Below are positions 16,913 to 26,662 of a stretch of 64,000 nt of DNA, one piece after another. The notes under the pieces were generated by a model that was given only the letters and a program-made list of their open reading frames with translations, did not search any database and was not told the DNA's origin. The stretch lies in NCBI RefSeq assembly GCF_002284575.1, contig NZ_NPKJ01000058.1, positions 31,774-95,773 on the forward strand, read 5' to 3'. Both the position numbers and the translations under genes were made by a program. The number at the start of each line of letters is the position of its first letter. Position 1 is the stretch's first letter. The DNA comes from Mesorhizobium temperatum. Its GTDB lineage: Bacteria; Pseudomonadota; Alphaproteobacteria; Rhizobiales; Rhizobiaceae.

Positions 16913-18061
16913 TCAGGCAAGCAGGCTGGCCGCTTCGTCCTCCTGGAGGAGCGGCGGCTGATCGACGGTTGCGTAGACGGCGACGGACTCGCGGCTCTCT
17001 CCCGAAGCGAGGATCGCCTCCATGATCTCGAGCACATGCAGCGCAAGTTCGCCGGACGCCCGCGGCTTTCTTCCGGTTGTCAGCGCGCGCGAAAGATCGG
17101 CGACGCCGAGCATGCGATAGTTGGCGCGGTCCGGCGCGGCGTAGGGCCAGTTGCACGCGCCATAGAGTTCGCTCTCACTGTGGAAGTCGGCCCAGTCGGC
17201 CCCACGTTCCGACAGCGAGACGGTGCCGCCGAACGTGTCCGGATCGGGCAGCCTGAGCGAGCCTTCCGTCCCATGCAGCTCGATCGGGTGGTTGGAGTGC
17301 CTGAAGACAGCCCACGAGGCGCCGAAGGTGACGGTGGCGCCTGAGCTGAACTCCAGCAGCGACAGGATGTTGGTCGGTGTGCCGACCTTGAAGCTGGTGT
17401 TCCGGTAGGGGCCTTCGGCGATGATCAGCCGCTCCTCCTGGCCCCGCGTCGCCATCGCCATCACGCGGGCCACCGGCCCGAGCAAATTGACCAGCATCGT
17501 CAGGTAGTACGGACCCATGTCGAAGACCGGTCCGCCGCCGGGCTGATAGTAGAATTGCGGATTGGGATGCCAGTGCTCCATGCCGCGCCCCATCATGAAG
17601 GCGGTGCCGGTCACGGCACGGCCGATCGCGCCGTCGTCCATCAGGCGGCGTGCCCACCGTCCGGCGGCGCCGAGGAAGGTGTCCGGGGCTGAGCCCAGCA
17701 GCAGCCCGCGCTCCGCCGCCTCGGCGACAAGGCGGCGACCGTCACTGGCCGAGGTCGCCAGCGGCTTTTCGGTGAAGACGTGCTTTCCCGCCGACAGCGC
17801 CGAAAGCGAAATGTCGAAATGCGCCGCGGGGATGGTCAGGTTGAGGACGAGATCGATCTCGGGATCGGCCAGAAGCTTATCGACGCTGAGAGCCCGAATA
17901 CCGTATTCGCTGGCACGCAGCGCCGCCATATCTGGCGATATGTCGGCGCAGGCGCGCAGCTCCACCTCGCCGAACAGAGCCGCATTGCGCAAATAGGTCA
18001 TCGAGATGTTGCCGCACCCGACAACGCCGATGCCGAGCTTAGCTGCTGATTTTCCTGGCAT
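16913..18061 (-). CDS. Gfo/Idh/MocA-family oxidoreductase
   Basis: 382 residues. Rossmann motif GIGVVGCGNISMTYL at the N-terminus, the EKP catalytic motif in HVFTEKPLATS, and a C-terminal alpha/beta domain with FDMGPYYLTMLVNLLGP. It is an NAD(P)-dependent dehydrogenase acting on a sugar or polyol. It is divergent from the large sugar operon starting at 18227 and shares its regulatory region, one of three enzymes of this family in the sugar-transport region. Confidence 0.9.
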   Translation of the reverse strand: MPGKSAAKLGIGVVGCGNISMTYLRNAALFGEVELRACADISPDMAALRASEYGIRALSVDKLLADPEIDLVLNLTIPAAHFDISLSALSAGKHVFTEKPLATSASDGRRLVAEAAERGLLLGSAPDTFLGAAGRWARRLMDDGAIGRAVTGTAFMMGRGMEHWHPNPQFYYQPGGGPVFDMGPYYLTMLVNLLGPVARVMAMATRGQEERLIIAEGPYRNTSFKVGTPTNILSLLEFSSGATVTFGASWAVFRHSNHPIELHGTEGSLRLPDPDTFGGTVSLSERGADWADFHSESELYGACNWPYAAPDRANYRMLGVADLSRALTTGRKPRASGELALHVLEIMEAILASGESRESVAVYATVDQPPLLQEDEAASLLA

Positions 18062-18146
18062 TTTCTATTCCACCTCCCGACGTCGCAACGCTTTGACTGA
18101 CCCCTTGCACCAGCAAGGGACCACATTCGAAAGCCGCTTTACAGCT

Positions 18147-18195
18147 TTTAAATGTTGACGCGCGTAAAATTTTTATGGAACATGCGGAAATGCTG
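18147..18195 (+). promoter_or_regulatory. Conserved 49-bp regulatory block, copy B (LacI-type operator)
   Basis: This block is identical at 43 of 49 positions to 27863-27911 in front of the next transport operon. It contains TTGACGCGCGTAAAA, an imperfect LacI-type operator with a central CG, followed by an A/T-rich stretch and AACATGCGGAAATGCTG. It ends 31 bp before the start of the binding-protein gene, so it is probably the promoter/operator. Confidence 0.7.
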
Positions 18196-18226
18196 GTTGG
18201 GAGGCTGCCAGCGCAAGGAGGAGAAA

Positions 18227-19573
18227 ATGACTGACATCAAAAAAGGGCCGGTCTCCGGCTCGAAGCCTGCGGCGCATGTGACGATCGCCGACCGCCGGCA
18301 GTTTCTCATCGGCAGCGCCGGCCTGCTGGGTGCGGCGGCACTTGGCCTTAGCACCGGGCTGGGCGTTCGGCGGGCGCGCGCACAGTCGCGCGCCGAAATC
18401 AGCTTTGCCAGCGCCGCCTTCTTCGGCAAGGAGACTTTCGGCGACCTGATCAAGGCCTTCAACGAATCGCAGGACCGCGTTCTGGTCAAGAACATCGAGC
18501 TGCCGCCGCCGAGCTCATCGACGGAAGTCTACCAGAGCCTCGTCCAGCAGCTCGCCCGGCGCACCGGCACGCCTGATGTCTTCAGCCAGGACGTGATCTG
18601 GATCGCCGGCTTTGCCGCCGCCGGCTGGGCGCTGCCGCTTGACGAATACTTTCCGGCGGACAAGCGCAGCGCCTACTTCTCCGGAACCCTCAACGCCTGT
18701 ACCTATGACGGCAAGCTGACTGCCCTGCCCTGGTTCATGGATTCGGGCATGTTCTATTACCGCAAGGATGTGCTGGAAAAGCATGGCGGCAAGGTGCCGG
18801 AAAACTGGGCCGACATGGCGACCATCGCGGCCGCCGCGCAGAAGGCCGGCGATGTCGATTTCGGCTATCTCTGGCAAGGCAAGCAGGCCGAGGTTCTGGT
18901 CTGCGACGCAGTCGAGATCATCACTTCCAACAATGGTGCGATCCTGGCGCCCGACGGCAAGTCGTCGCTGATCAACCAGAAGGCGGCGGTGGACGCGATC
19001 CAGTTCCTGCACGACACCATCAACGGGACCAAGATCAGCCCGCAGGACGTCCTGTCCTGGGACGAGGAGCCGTCGCGCCAGCCCTTCACCTCAGGCAAGG
19101 CGATGTTCATGCGCAACTGGTCCTATGTCTATCCGATTGCCCAGGACGCCAAGGCTTCCCAGATAGTCGACAAGGTCGGCGTCGCGCCGCTGCCGTCTTT
19201 CCCCGGCGGCAAGAGCTCGGCCTGTCTCGGCGGCTACCAGCTCGGCGTCAACGCCAACTCCAAGCAGCGCGAAGCCGCGATCGAGTTGCTCACCTGGCTG
19301 TCGTCGACCGAAACCCAGCATCGCATCGCCTTGAACTTCGGCCTTGCGCCAACACGCCCGGCGCTGTTCCAGGACGAGAAGATCAAGGCCGAACAGCCGT
19401 TCATGGCGAGCCTCGAGAAGGTGTTCACCGGCGCCACCGCCCGACCGATCACGCCCGAATATGCAAAGGTGACGCTGGCCTTGCAGTCCGGCATCTCCAA
19501 GGCGCTGGTCTCAGGCAATGTCCAGGCCGAGATGGACGCGCTGGCGGCGCAAATCGACCAGATCGTCGGCTGA
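18227..19573 (+). CDS. CUT1 ABC transporter sugar-binding protein, Tat-exported
   Basis: 448 residues from ATG 18227 behind AAGGAGGAG. After about 22 polar residues comes the twin-arginine segment DRRQFLIGSAGLLG and a cleavage region near RARAQS. The mature part is a family 1 solute-binding protein (ALPWFMDSGMFYYRKDVLEKHGG; SGKAMFMRNWSYVYP). First gene of a ten-gene operon ending with the ATPase at 27744. Sugar specificity is unknown. Confidence 0.92.
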   Translation: MTDIKKGPVSGSKPAAHVTIADRRQFLIGSAGLLGAAALGLSTGLGVRRARAQSRAEISFASAAFFGKETFGDLIKAFNESQDRVLVKNIELPPPSSSTEVYQSLVQQLARRTGTPDVFSQDVIWIAGFAAAGWALPLDEYFPADKRSAYFSGTLNACTYDGKLTALPWFMDSGMFYYRKDVLEKHGGKVPENWADMATIAAAAQKAGDVDFGYLWQGKQAEVLVCDAVEIITSNNGAILAPDGKSSLINQKAAVDAIQFLHDTINGTKISPQDVLSWDEEPSRQPFTSGKAMFMRNWSYVYPIAQDAKASQIVDKVGVAPLPSFPGGKSSACLGGYQLGVNANSKQREAAIELLTWLSSTETQHRIALNFGLAPTRPALFQDEKIKAEQPFMASLEKVFTGATARPITPEYAKVTLALQSGISKALVSGNVQAEMDALAAQIDQIVG

Positions 19574-19576
19574 ACC

Positions 19577-20509
19577 ATGACCGCGGCGGCCACTGTTCCT
19601 GGCATTGGCTGGCCGCGGCGGTTTGGCAAGGCACTTCCAGTCTCATTGTGGGCCTTCCTCCTGCTGACGCCGGCCTTCGTGTCGCTGGCGTCGGTTTCCT
19701 TCTACCCGATCATCAACGGGCTGTATCTCTCGCTCACCAACACCTCGCTGATCACGCAGGAGAACGAGTTCTCGGGCTTCTCCAACTATGTGCAGCTATG
19801 GGGCGACGCCCAATTCTGGAATGCCTGGTGGCACACAATGTGGTTCACTACGGCATCGACGATACTTGAGACCGTCATCGGGCTCGGCATGGCGCTCATC
19901 CTGTGCGAGGCCTTCAAGGGCCGCGGTCTGGTTCGCGCCGCCATGCTGGTGCCCTGGGCGATGCCCACCGTCGTCACCTCCAAGATGTTCGGCTGGCTGT
20001 TCGACGGCCAGAACGGCATCATCAACTATATCCTGCTGCATGCCGGGCTGATCGACCAGAACGTCAACTGGTACGGCTCGCCCGACACGGCAATGACGAC
20101 CATCATCATCGCCGATGTCTGGAAGACCACGCCGTTCATGGCGCTGTTGCTTTTGACCGGGCTGCAGACTGTGCCCAATTCGCTGATCGAAGCGGCGCGC
20201 ATGGATGGCGCAAAAGGCTGGATCACCTTCTGGTACATCCGCCTGCCGCTACTCATGCCGACCTTGCTGATCGCCGGTCTGTTTCGCGCGCTCGACGCGT
20301 TCCGCGTCTTCGACCTCGTCTATGTGCTGACCGGAGGCGGTCCGGCCGATTCGACCGAGACGCTGTCGACACTGTCCTACAAGGTGCTCTTCTCGACGCT
20401 GCAATTCGGCTATGGCTCCGCCGTTTCGACGGCAATGTTCGTCACCGAAGGCATCATCGCACTGGTATTCTGCCTCTACCTCATCAGGCAAATCAGGAGG
20501 GCGCAATGA
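19577..20509 (+). CDS. CUT1 ABC transporter permease (MalF-like)
   Basis: 310 residues, six membrane segments, EAA loop EAARMDGAKGWITFWYIRLP. It starts 3 bp after the binding-protein stop and overlaps the next permease by ATGA, so the three are translated together. Confidence 0.92.
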   Translation: MTAAATVPGIGWPRRFGKALPVSLWAFLLLTPAFVSLASVSFYPIINGLYLSLTNTSLITQENEFSGFSNYVQLWGDAQFWNAWWHTMWFTTASTILETVIGLGMALILCEAFKGRGLVRAAMLVPWAMPTVVTSKMFGWLFDGQNGIINYILLHAGLIDQNVNWYGSPDTAMTTIIIADVWKTTPFMALLLLTGLQTVPNSLIEAARMDGAKGWITFWYIRLPLLMPTLLIAGLFRALDAFRVFDLVYVLTGGGPADSTETLSTLSYKVLFSTLQFGYGSAVSTAMFVTEGIIALVFCLYLIRQIRRAQ

Positions 20510-21342
20510 ACGACACGCGTTCGCCGCTGCAGACCATTGTCATTTACCTTGGCGCACTGCTCATCCTTGTCTGGTCGGGTGGCCCGTTCATCTGGCAGTT
20601 CTCGACGTCGTTTCAGCTCGACAAGGCGCTGACGTCAGGCTCGCCGTCGCTGATCCCCGCGCCTTTCACGCTTGAGCACTACTACAATGCCTTCGTCGAG
20701 AAAGAACTGCACCGTTATGTCTGGAATTCGCTGGTGGTGTCGCTGGCCACGACATTCCTGTGCCTCTCCGTCGGGTCGCTGGCCGCCTTCGCGCTGTCGC
20801 GGCTCAACGTCAGGGGCCGCTTCGGCATCCTGATGGTCATCCTTTCGGTGTCGATGTTTCCACAGATCGCGCTGGTCGGGCCGCTTTATCTGGTGGCGAG
20901 CAATCTCGGCTTGCTCGATACCTACACGGCGCTGATCATAACCTACCTCGCACTCGGGTTGCCGCTCGTCACCTGGGTGCTGTTCGGCTATTTCGAGACG
21001 CTGCCGCGCGAGATCGACGAGGCGGCGCGCATGGACGGCGTCAGCGTTCCCGGCCTGCTCTGGCATATCATCCTGCCGATGTCGCTGCCGAGCCTGGTGA
21101 CCACAGGCCTGCTTGCCTTCATCACCGCTTGGAACGAGTTCCTGTTCGCGCTCGCCTTCACCTCCAACATCGATCGCCAGACAATCCCCGTCGGCATCGC
21201 CAACTTCACCAATCTCTATTACGTGCCCTGGGGCGACATCGCCGCAGCTTCGGCCGTCGTCACCGTCCCTTTGATCGTGCTGGTGCTGTTCTTCCAGCGG
21301 CACATCATCGAAGGGCTGACGCAGGGCGGCATCAAGGAATGA
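20506..21342 (+). CDS. CUT1 ABC transporter permease (MalG-like)
   Basis: 278 residues from ATG 20506, behind AGGAGG and overlapping the upstream stop. Six membrane segments; EAA loop DEAARMDGVSVPGLLWHIILP. Channel partner of the preceding permease. Confidence 0.92.
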   Translation: MNDTRSPLQTIVIYLGALLILVWSGGPFIWQFSTSFQLDKALTSGSPSLIPAPFTLEHYYNAFVEKELHRYVWNSLVVSLATTFLCLSVGSLAAFALSRLNVRGRFGILMVILSVSMFPQIALVGPLYLVASNLGLLDTYTALIITYLALGLPLVTWVLFGYFETLPREIDEAARMDGVSVPGLLWHIILPMSLPSLVTTGLLAFITAWNEFLFALAFTSNIDRQTIPVGIANFTNLYYVPWGDIAAASAVVTVPLIVLVLFFQRHIIEGLTQGGIKE

Positions 21343-21346
21343 AAGG

Positions 21347-22168
21347 ATGAACGTGAAAGACCTGAAAGTCGGTTGCCAGACCTTTACCTGGGAAATGCTC
21401 GGAGACCGTTTTACCGGTGGTCCCGACGATCTGCTTAAGGCGATCGCCGATGGCGGTTATGACGGCATCGAGATCACCGACACGATGATCGGCCGCTATG
21501 CCGACAGGCCTGTGGAATTCGCTGCCGCGCTGAAGTCGTCCGGCCTTGCCCTCGTCTCCTTAGCTTTCGGCTCGAAGAGCGGCTTCACGCTGAAGGAGAA
21601 GATCGGCGCCGACCTGGAAACCGCGCAGCGCTGGATCGATTTCGCCGCTGCATTCCCCGGCGCCCTCGTCTCCATTGGTTCGGCCACCGTCGTGTCCGAC
21701 GGCCCGCGTGACGACAAGTTTGCCATCGCTGCGGAGTTCTACAACAAGGCCGGCGAATTCGGACGCAAGGCCGGCGTCGATATCGCCGTCCATCCCAGTT
21801 CCCACCACAACACGCTGCTGTTCGACCGTGCCGACTATGACCGGATTTTCGAACTGATCGATCCGTCGCTCGTCGGCTGGGTGCCCGACACCGGCCACAT
21901 CCTGCGCGGCCATGGAGACATGATCGACACGCTCACCACATACCGGGACCGCATCCGCTACATCCACCTGAAGGACGTCGATGCCAGCGGCACATGGGCC
22001 ATGCTCGGCAAGGGCGTCTGCGACACCCAAGCTGTGATCGATATCGCCAGCGCCGCGCCACATTTCAACGGCTGGCTGGTGTTGGAAGAAGAATCCGAGA
22101 CCGCCGCCGCCGATCCGGCCGCCGCGGTCAAGACCAACCGCCAGACCATGCGCGACTACGGCGCGTGA
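21347..22168 (+). CDS. Sugar phosphate isomerase/epimerase-like TIM barrel (IolE-like)
   Basis: 273 residues of the xylose-isomerase-like / AP endonuclease 2 superfamily. Metal-ligand positions are visible as EITDT, AVHPSSHHN, PDTGHI, HLKDVD and EEESE, so it should bind a divalent metal and isomerise, epimerise or dehydrate a sugar or inosose. The opening GCQTFTWEMLG is reminiscent of IolE-type inosose dehydratases. It starts 4 bp after the permease stop. Substrate not determinable. Confidence 0.8.
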   Translation: MNVKDLKVGCQTFTWEMLGDRFTGGPDDLLKAIADGGYDGIEITDTMIGRYADRPVEFAAALKSSGLALVSLAFGSKSGFTLKEKIGADLETAQRWIDFAAAFPGALVSIGSATVVSDGPRDDKFAIAAEFYNKAGEFGRKAGVDIAVHPSSHHNTLLFDRADYDRIFELIDPSLVGWVPDTGHILRGHGDMIDTLTTYRDRIRYIHLKDVDASGTWAMLGKGVCDTQAVIDIASAAPHFNGWLVLEEESETAAADPAAAVKTNRQTMRDYGA

Positions 22169-22178
22169 GGAAGAGACC

Positions 22179-23255
22179 ATGATCCGGAAGCAAGACCGTC
22201 GCCTTCGTGTCGGCGTGCTCGGCTGCGGGCCGATTGCACAATTCGCCCATCTCGAATCCTGCGTGAAGGCCAGGAACGCCGACCTCTATGCGATCTGCGA
22301 TGCCGCCCCCGATCTTCTGGCGCGCATGGGCGCGACCTATGAACCCGAAAAAATGTATGGCGATTACGATGAGATGCTCGCCGATCCACAACTGGAGGCG
22401 GTGATCGTCGCGACCTCGGACGCCTATCACGTGCCGATGTCGATCAAGGCGCTCGAGGCCGGCAAGCACGTGCTGTGCGAGAAGCCGATCGGCGTTTCGG
22501 TCGAGGAAGGTGAGGTGCTCGCCGATGTGGTCAGGCGCTCCGGCAAGGTGCTGCAGGTCGGCCATATGAAGCGTTTCGACCCGGCACTGGAAGGGGCGCG
22601 CGATTTCGTCCGGGACGAGATCGGCGAGATCCTGGCGCTAAAAGCCTGGTATTGCGATTCCACTCACCGCTACACCAACACCGACGCGGTCCAGCCGCTG
22701 CCCGTCACCAGCAAGCTGGCGCGCAAACCGGGCGGCGATCCGAAGTCCGATCTCAGGCAGTATTTCATGCTCGCGCACGGCTCGCACCTGGTCGACACTG
22801 CGCGCTTCCTGTGCGGCGAGATCGTCGCCGTGCGCGCCCGCCTCAACGAGCGTTTCGGCGCCTATTGCTGGTTCGTCGAAACCGAGTTCGCCAATGGCGC
22901 GCTTGGCCATCTCGACCTCACCGTGGCTGTCCGCATGGACTGGCACGAGGGCTTCCAGCTCTATGGCGAAAACGGCTCGGTGATCGCGAAGACCTTCAAC
23001 CCCTGGTATTTCCGGGCGAGCGAAGTCGATATCTTTCACGAGAAGGATGCGACATCGCGAAGGCCGCTCGGCGCCGACGGTCATTTCTTCAGGCGGCAGC
23101 TCGAGGGTCTCGCCGACACGGTGCTCGACGGCGCGCCGCTGCGCGGCGCCGATGTCGAGGACGGCCTCGCCTCGATCCGCGCCATGGTGGCGATCGCCCG
23201 CTCCGTCGAAAGCGGTGAGCGCGTCGAGACCGCCAGCGTCACGGGAGCGGTCTGA
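22179..23255 (+). CDS. Gfo/Idh/MocA-family oxidoreductase
   Basis: 358 residues. GVLGCGPIAQFAHL is the nucleotide-binding motif and HVLCEKPIGVS the catalytic EKP lysine motif; the C-terminal domain contains LRQYFMLAHGSHLVDTARFL with a conserved His. It likely oxidises the imported sugar or a derivative to a keto product, feeding the neighbouring isomerases. Overlaps the next gene by one base. Confidence 0.9.
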   Translation: MIRKQDRRLRVGVLGCGPIAQFAHLESCVKARNADLYAICDAAPDLLARMGATYEPEKMYGDYDEMLADPQLEAVIVATSDAYHVPMSIKALEAGKHVLCEKPIGVSVEEGEVLADVVRRSGKVLQVGHMKRFDPALEGARDFVRDEIGEILALKAWYCDSTHRYTNTDAVQPLPVTSKLARKPGGDPKSDLRQYFMLAHGSHLVDTARFLCGEIVAVRARLNERFGAYCWFVETEFANGALGHLDLTVAVRMDWHEGFQLYGENGSVIAKTFNPWYFRASEVDIFHEKDATSRRPLGADGHFFRRQLEGLADTVLDGAPLRGADVEDGLASIRAMVAIARSVESGERVETASVTGAV

Positions 23256-24073
23256 TGCAGATCGGGGTGTTCGCCAAGACCTTCCCTGGCAGCGAACCGG
23301 CCGGCGTACTGGCAGCGGTCCGCGACGCGGGATTTGCCGTCACCCAGTTCAACCTGGCCTGCGCCGGCCTGCCGTCGATGCCGGATGCGGTGCCGGAAGA
23401 CGCCATTAATGCCATCGCGGCCGCGTCAAATGCTTGCGGTGTCGCGCTGGTTGCGCTCTCCGGCACCTACAACATGGCCCATCCCGACAGGGCTATGCGC
23501 GACGACGGCCTGCGCCGGCTTGGCGTGGTCATCAAGGCCGCGGCATCCCTGTCCGTTCCCTTGGTCACCCTGTGCACGGGAACGCGCAACGCGGACGATC
23601 AGTGGGCGTATCACCCTGACAATGCCGCCCCTGAGGCATGGGACGACATGGCGAGCGAGATGGAAAAGGCGTTGCAGCTCGCCGAGCGCCACGGTGTCGA
23701 TCTCGGCATCGAGCCCGAACAGGCCAACATCGTCACCTCGGCGTCGGACGCGATGCGCCTCATCGCCGAGATGGGCTCGAAACGGCTGCGCGTCGTGCTC
23801 GATCCGGCCAACCTGTTCGAGCAGGCGAGCCCAGCCGAAGCACGCGACATCGTCGCCGCCGCCGTCGAACGCACAGCGGGCCACGTCGCCATGGCCCATG
23901 CCAAGGACCGTTTAGCTGACGGCCACTTCACTACGGCCGGTCGGGGTGTCGTCAATTTCCCGGATTTTGTCGCCCGACTGAAAGTATCAGGCTTTGACGG
24001 GGCGCTGGTCACGCACGGCATTTCGGCCGACGAAGCGCCGGGGGTTGCCCGCTTCCTGAAGGGGCTGACCTGA
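23255..24073 (+). CDS. Sugar phosphate isomerase/epimerase-like TIM barrel
   Basis: 272 residues of the same superfamily as the 21347 product but clearly diverged. Probable metal ligands appear as GIEPEQ, VVLDPANLF, AMAHAKDR and LVTHG. Two such isomerases flanking an oxidoreductase suggest an oxidation-isomerisation-reduction route, as known for inositol and for 3-keto sugars; that route is inference. Start and stop overlap both neighbours by one base. Confidence 0.8.
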   Translation: MQIGVFAKTFPGSEPAGVLAAVRDAGFAVTQFNLACAGLPSMPDAVPEDAINAIAAASNACGVALVALSGTYNMAHPDRAMRDDGLRRLGVVIKAAASLSVPLVTLCTGTRNADDQWAYHPDNAAPEAWDDMASEMEKALQLAERHGVDLGIEPEQANIVTSASDAMRLIAEMGSKRLRVVLDPANLFEQASPAEARDIVAAAVERTAGHVAMAHAKDRLADGHFTTAGRGVVNFPDFVARLKVSGFDGALVTHGISADEAPGVARFLKGLT

Positions 24074-24906
24074 TGCCCCGCCTTGCCACGCTGCTTCGCG
24101 ATGACGCCGCGCTTCAAGTCTCCGACCATGGCGACGGGCTTGCGGTCGTCTTTCAGCACGGGCTGGGCGGTGGCGAGGCGCAGGTCGCCCAGGCTTTCCC
24201 TTCCGGGCCGGGGTTGCGGCGCATCACGCTGGAATGTCGCGGGCACGGCGCCTCCGGACTGGGCAGCCGCCGTCCGTTTTCCCTGAGCATGTTCGCGGAC
24301 GATGTTGTTGCCGCCGCCGATCAGGCCGGCCTCGATCGTTTCGTCGCCGGCGGCATTTCCATGGGCGCGGCGATCGCCATGCGCCTGGCCTGCCGTCATC
24401 CGGACCGCGTCGCGGGTCTTCTCCTGGTGCGGCCGGCCTGGATTTTCGACAGCGCGCCGGTGAACCTGCGGCCGATCGCCGAGGTTGCCAAGCTTATCCT
24501 GGATCGTGGCCCCGACAAGGCGAGGGCGATCTTCGCGCAATCGGAAACCGCCGCGCGCCTGCAGCGTGAAGCACCCGACAACCTTGCCTCGCTGTTCGGC
24601 TATTTCGACCGGCCGGACGCCGCGCCATTCGCGCAGGTCCTCGCCGACATTGCCGCCGACGGCCCGGGCGTTTCGGCGAGTGACGCCGCTGCCCTTGGCA
24701 TCGCCACGCTCGTCATCGGCAATGCCATGGATGCGGTGCATCCGCTGACGGCGGCCCATACGCTCGCGGCGGCGATCCCCGGCGCAACCTTTGCCGAAAC
24801 CTCTCCCAAGGCACTCGACAGCGTCAGGCATTTCGCAGAGCTGCAGGCTGAGATCACGATCTTCCTTCACACCTACTCGAGTTTCCGGAGCCTCATTCCG
24901 TCATGA
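24073..24906 (+). CDS. Alpha/beta hydrolase
   Basis: 277 residues. FQHGLGGGEAQ gives the oxyanion region and GGISMGAAIAMRLA the nucleophile serine elbow. The final His position is probably DSVRHFAE. It could hydrolyse a lactone or ester intermediate of the operon's pathway. It overlaps the following epimerase gene by ATGA. Confidence 0.8.
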   Translation: MPRLATLLRDDAALQVSDHGDGLAVVFQHGLGGGEAQVAQAFPSGPGLRRITLECRGHGASGLGSRRPFSLSMFADDVVAAADQAGLDRFVAGGISMGAAIAMRLACRHPDRVAGLLLVRPAWIFDSAPVNLRPIAEVAKLILDRGPDKARAIFAQSETAARLQREAPDNLASLFGYFDRPDAAPFAQVLADIAADGPGVSASDAAALGIATLVIGNAMDAVHPLTAAHTLAAAIPGATFAETSPKALDSVRHFAELQAEITIFLHTYSSFRSLIPS

Positions 24907-25625
24907 CGAACAAATCCTTGTCCGGTCCCGACGCCATCGCCGCCCTGCCGCGCAACCGGCTGCTCAACGAATTTTCCTTGTGGTCGGCCGATCTTGCCAA
25001 TATGGAGCGCGATCTGAAGCGCATAGAACCTCATGTCGACCTCCACCACATCGACGTCGCAGACGCCCGCTTCACCCCCGGCTTCCTATTCTTCCCGGAT
25101 CTGGTAGCGCGGATCGCCGGGCTGACGGCAAAACCGATCCATGTTCACCTGATGGTCGAAGCGGAGATCGTCGAGGAGCAGACGCGCCAGTTCATCGAGG
25201 CCGGTGCCGACCTGATCAGCGTCCATGCCGAAAACGGCGAAGCCGGCCTGCGCGCCGTGCGGCTGGCGCATGAACTCGGCGCCGAGGCCGGCGTCGTGCT
25301 CAGGCTGGAAACGCCGGTCGCTGCGGTCACCCCGTTCCTGCCCGAAGTCGCGTTTGTGACGCTCCTCGGCACATCCATCGGCGTCAAGGGCCAGAGCCTT
25401 TCCGATCAGGCTTGCCCCCGTCTGATCGAGGCACGCACGCTGATGCAGCAAGCGGGTCGCGAGACCGACATCATCCTGGCTGCCGACGGCGGCATCCGCC
25501 ACGAGACGGTGCCGCGCCTGCGCGCCGCCGGGGCCGAGACGGTGGTGCTCGGATCGCTGGCATTCGGCGACCCCGACCTCGCGCAGCGCATGGCTTGGCT
25601 GCGTGGGCTGAAGGTCGCCGCCTGA
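24903..25625 (+). CDS. Ribulose-phosphate 3-epimerase family protein (ketose-phosphate epimerase)
   Basis: 240 residues. The barrel begins with FSLWSADLANM, has the metal/active-site strings HHIDVADARFTPG and HVHLMVE, and the phosphate-binding glycine strands ADGGIRHET and VLGSLAF. Members convert D-ribulose 5-phosphate, D-allulose 6-phosphate or similar at C3. In an operon with a ROK kinase, an epimerase for a ketohexose 6-phosphate is more likely than the Calvin/pentose enzyme. Confidence 0.82.
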   Translation: MTNKSLSGPDAIAALPRNRLLNEFSLWSADLANMERDLKRIEPHVDLHHIDVADARFTPGFLFFPDLVARIAGLTAKPIHVHLMVEAEIVEEQTRQFIEAGADLISVHAENGEAGLRAVRLAHELGAEAGVVLRLETPVAAVTPFLPEVAFVTLLGTSIGVKGQSLSDQACPRLIEARTLMQQAGRETDIILAADGGIRHETVPRLRAAGAETVVLGSLAFGDPDLAQRMAWLRGLKVAA

Positions 25626-26662
25626 TGACAAGACTGGCCCTCGCCTTCGATCTCGGCGGAACGGAGCTGCGCGGCGCGCTGGTCGAAAGCGGCGGCGGCG
25701 TCGTCGCGCAGGTTTCGGCGCCGACGATGGCGATCGCGGGATCGGATGCGGTGATCGGCCAGATCATCGCACTGGCCGGGGCTCTTCTGACACAGCGCCC
25801 ACAGGCGGACGTCGCCGGGATCGGCATCGGCGCGCCGGGACCGCTCGATCCCAAGGCCGGCATCGTGATCGCGCCGCCGACGCTGGCCGGCTGGCACGAC
25901 GTGCCGTTGATCGACATTCTCGGCAAGCATTTCGGCCTGCCGGTGCGGCTGGAAAACGACGCCAACGCGGCCGCCCTTGGCGAATGGCGCTTCGGCGCCG
26001 GCCGAGGCAGCGGCTCCCTGGTGTTCGTCACCGTGTCGACCGGCATCGGCGGCGGGGTCGTTGCCGACGGCCACATCTATCACGGCCGGCGCGGGCTGGC
26101 GGCCGAGATCGGCCACATGACCATCACCGGCGAGGGCGACCGCTGCTTCTGCGGCGCCGTCGGCTGTTTCGAGGCGGTCGCCTCCGGAACCGCGCTCGGG
26201 CGGCGTGCCACAGCGCTGACAACGCCGGGCGACGGCTCCCTGCTCAGGCGCCTTTCGGCTGACGGCGACGTTTCGGCCAGGCACGTCGTCGAAGCCGCAC
26301 GTGCCGACGATATCAGCGCGCTCGAATTGATCGAGGCGGAGGCGAAGTGGCTCGGCATCGGCTTCACCAACCTGCTTCACCTCTATTCGCCGGACCTGAT
26401 CGTCATGGGCGGCGGCCTCGCCAATGGCTTCGACCTGTTGGCTCCAACCATCAGGGCGACCGTCGAGCAGCGGGCGATGCCGGCCTACCGGGATGTGCCG
26501 ATCGTGCCGGCGCAGCTTGGCGACCGCGCAGGACTGATCGGCGCGGCCAGCCTGATCCTGTGGGAAGGCGAACCGGGCGCGCCATTGGCGATGGCGCAGG
26601 ACGAGGACAACAAAGACGGCGCGACTGAGTGTGCCGGCGCCAGGGAGACAAGCCATGGCTGA
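25625..26662 (+). CDS. ROK-family sugar kinase
   Basis: 345 residues from ATG 25625, overlapping the upstream stop by one base. ATP-binding FDLGGTELRGALVE, catalytic region ENDANAAALGEW, VSTGIGGG and the Cys-rich ROK signature GHMTITGEGDRCFCGAVGCFE (zinc site) are all present, so it should be active on a hexose or amino sugar. No DNA-binding domain, hence an enzyme rather than a regulator. Its 3' end overlaps the apparent original start of the ATPase gene. Confidence 0.9.
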   Translation: MTRLALAFDLGGTELRGALVESGGGVVAQVSAPTMAIAGSDAVIGQIIALAGALLTQRPQADVAGIGIGAPGPLDPKAGIVIAPPTLAGWHDVPLIDILGKHFGLPVRLENDANAAALGEWRFGAGRGSGSLVFVTVSTGIGGGVVADGHIYHGRRGLAAEIGHMTITGEGDRCFCGAVGCFEAVASGTALGRRATALTTPGDGSLLRRLSADGDVSARHVVEAARADDISALELIEAEAKWLGIGFTNLLHLYSPDLIVMGGGLANGFDLLAPTIRATVEQRAMPAYRDVPIVPAQLGDRAGLIGAASLILWEGEPGAPLAMAQDEDNKDGATECAGARETSHG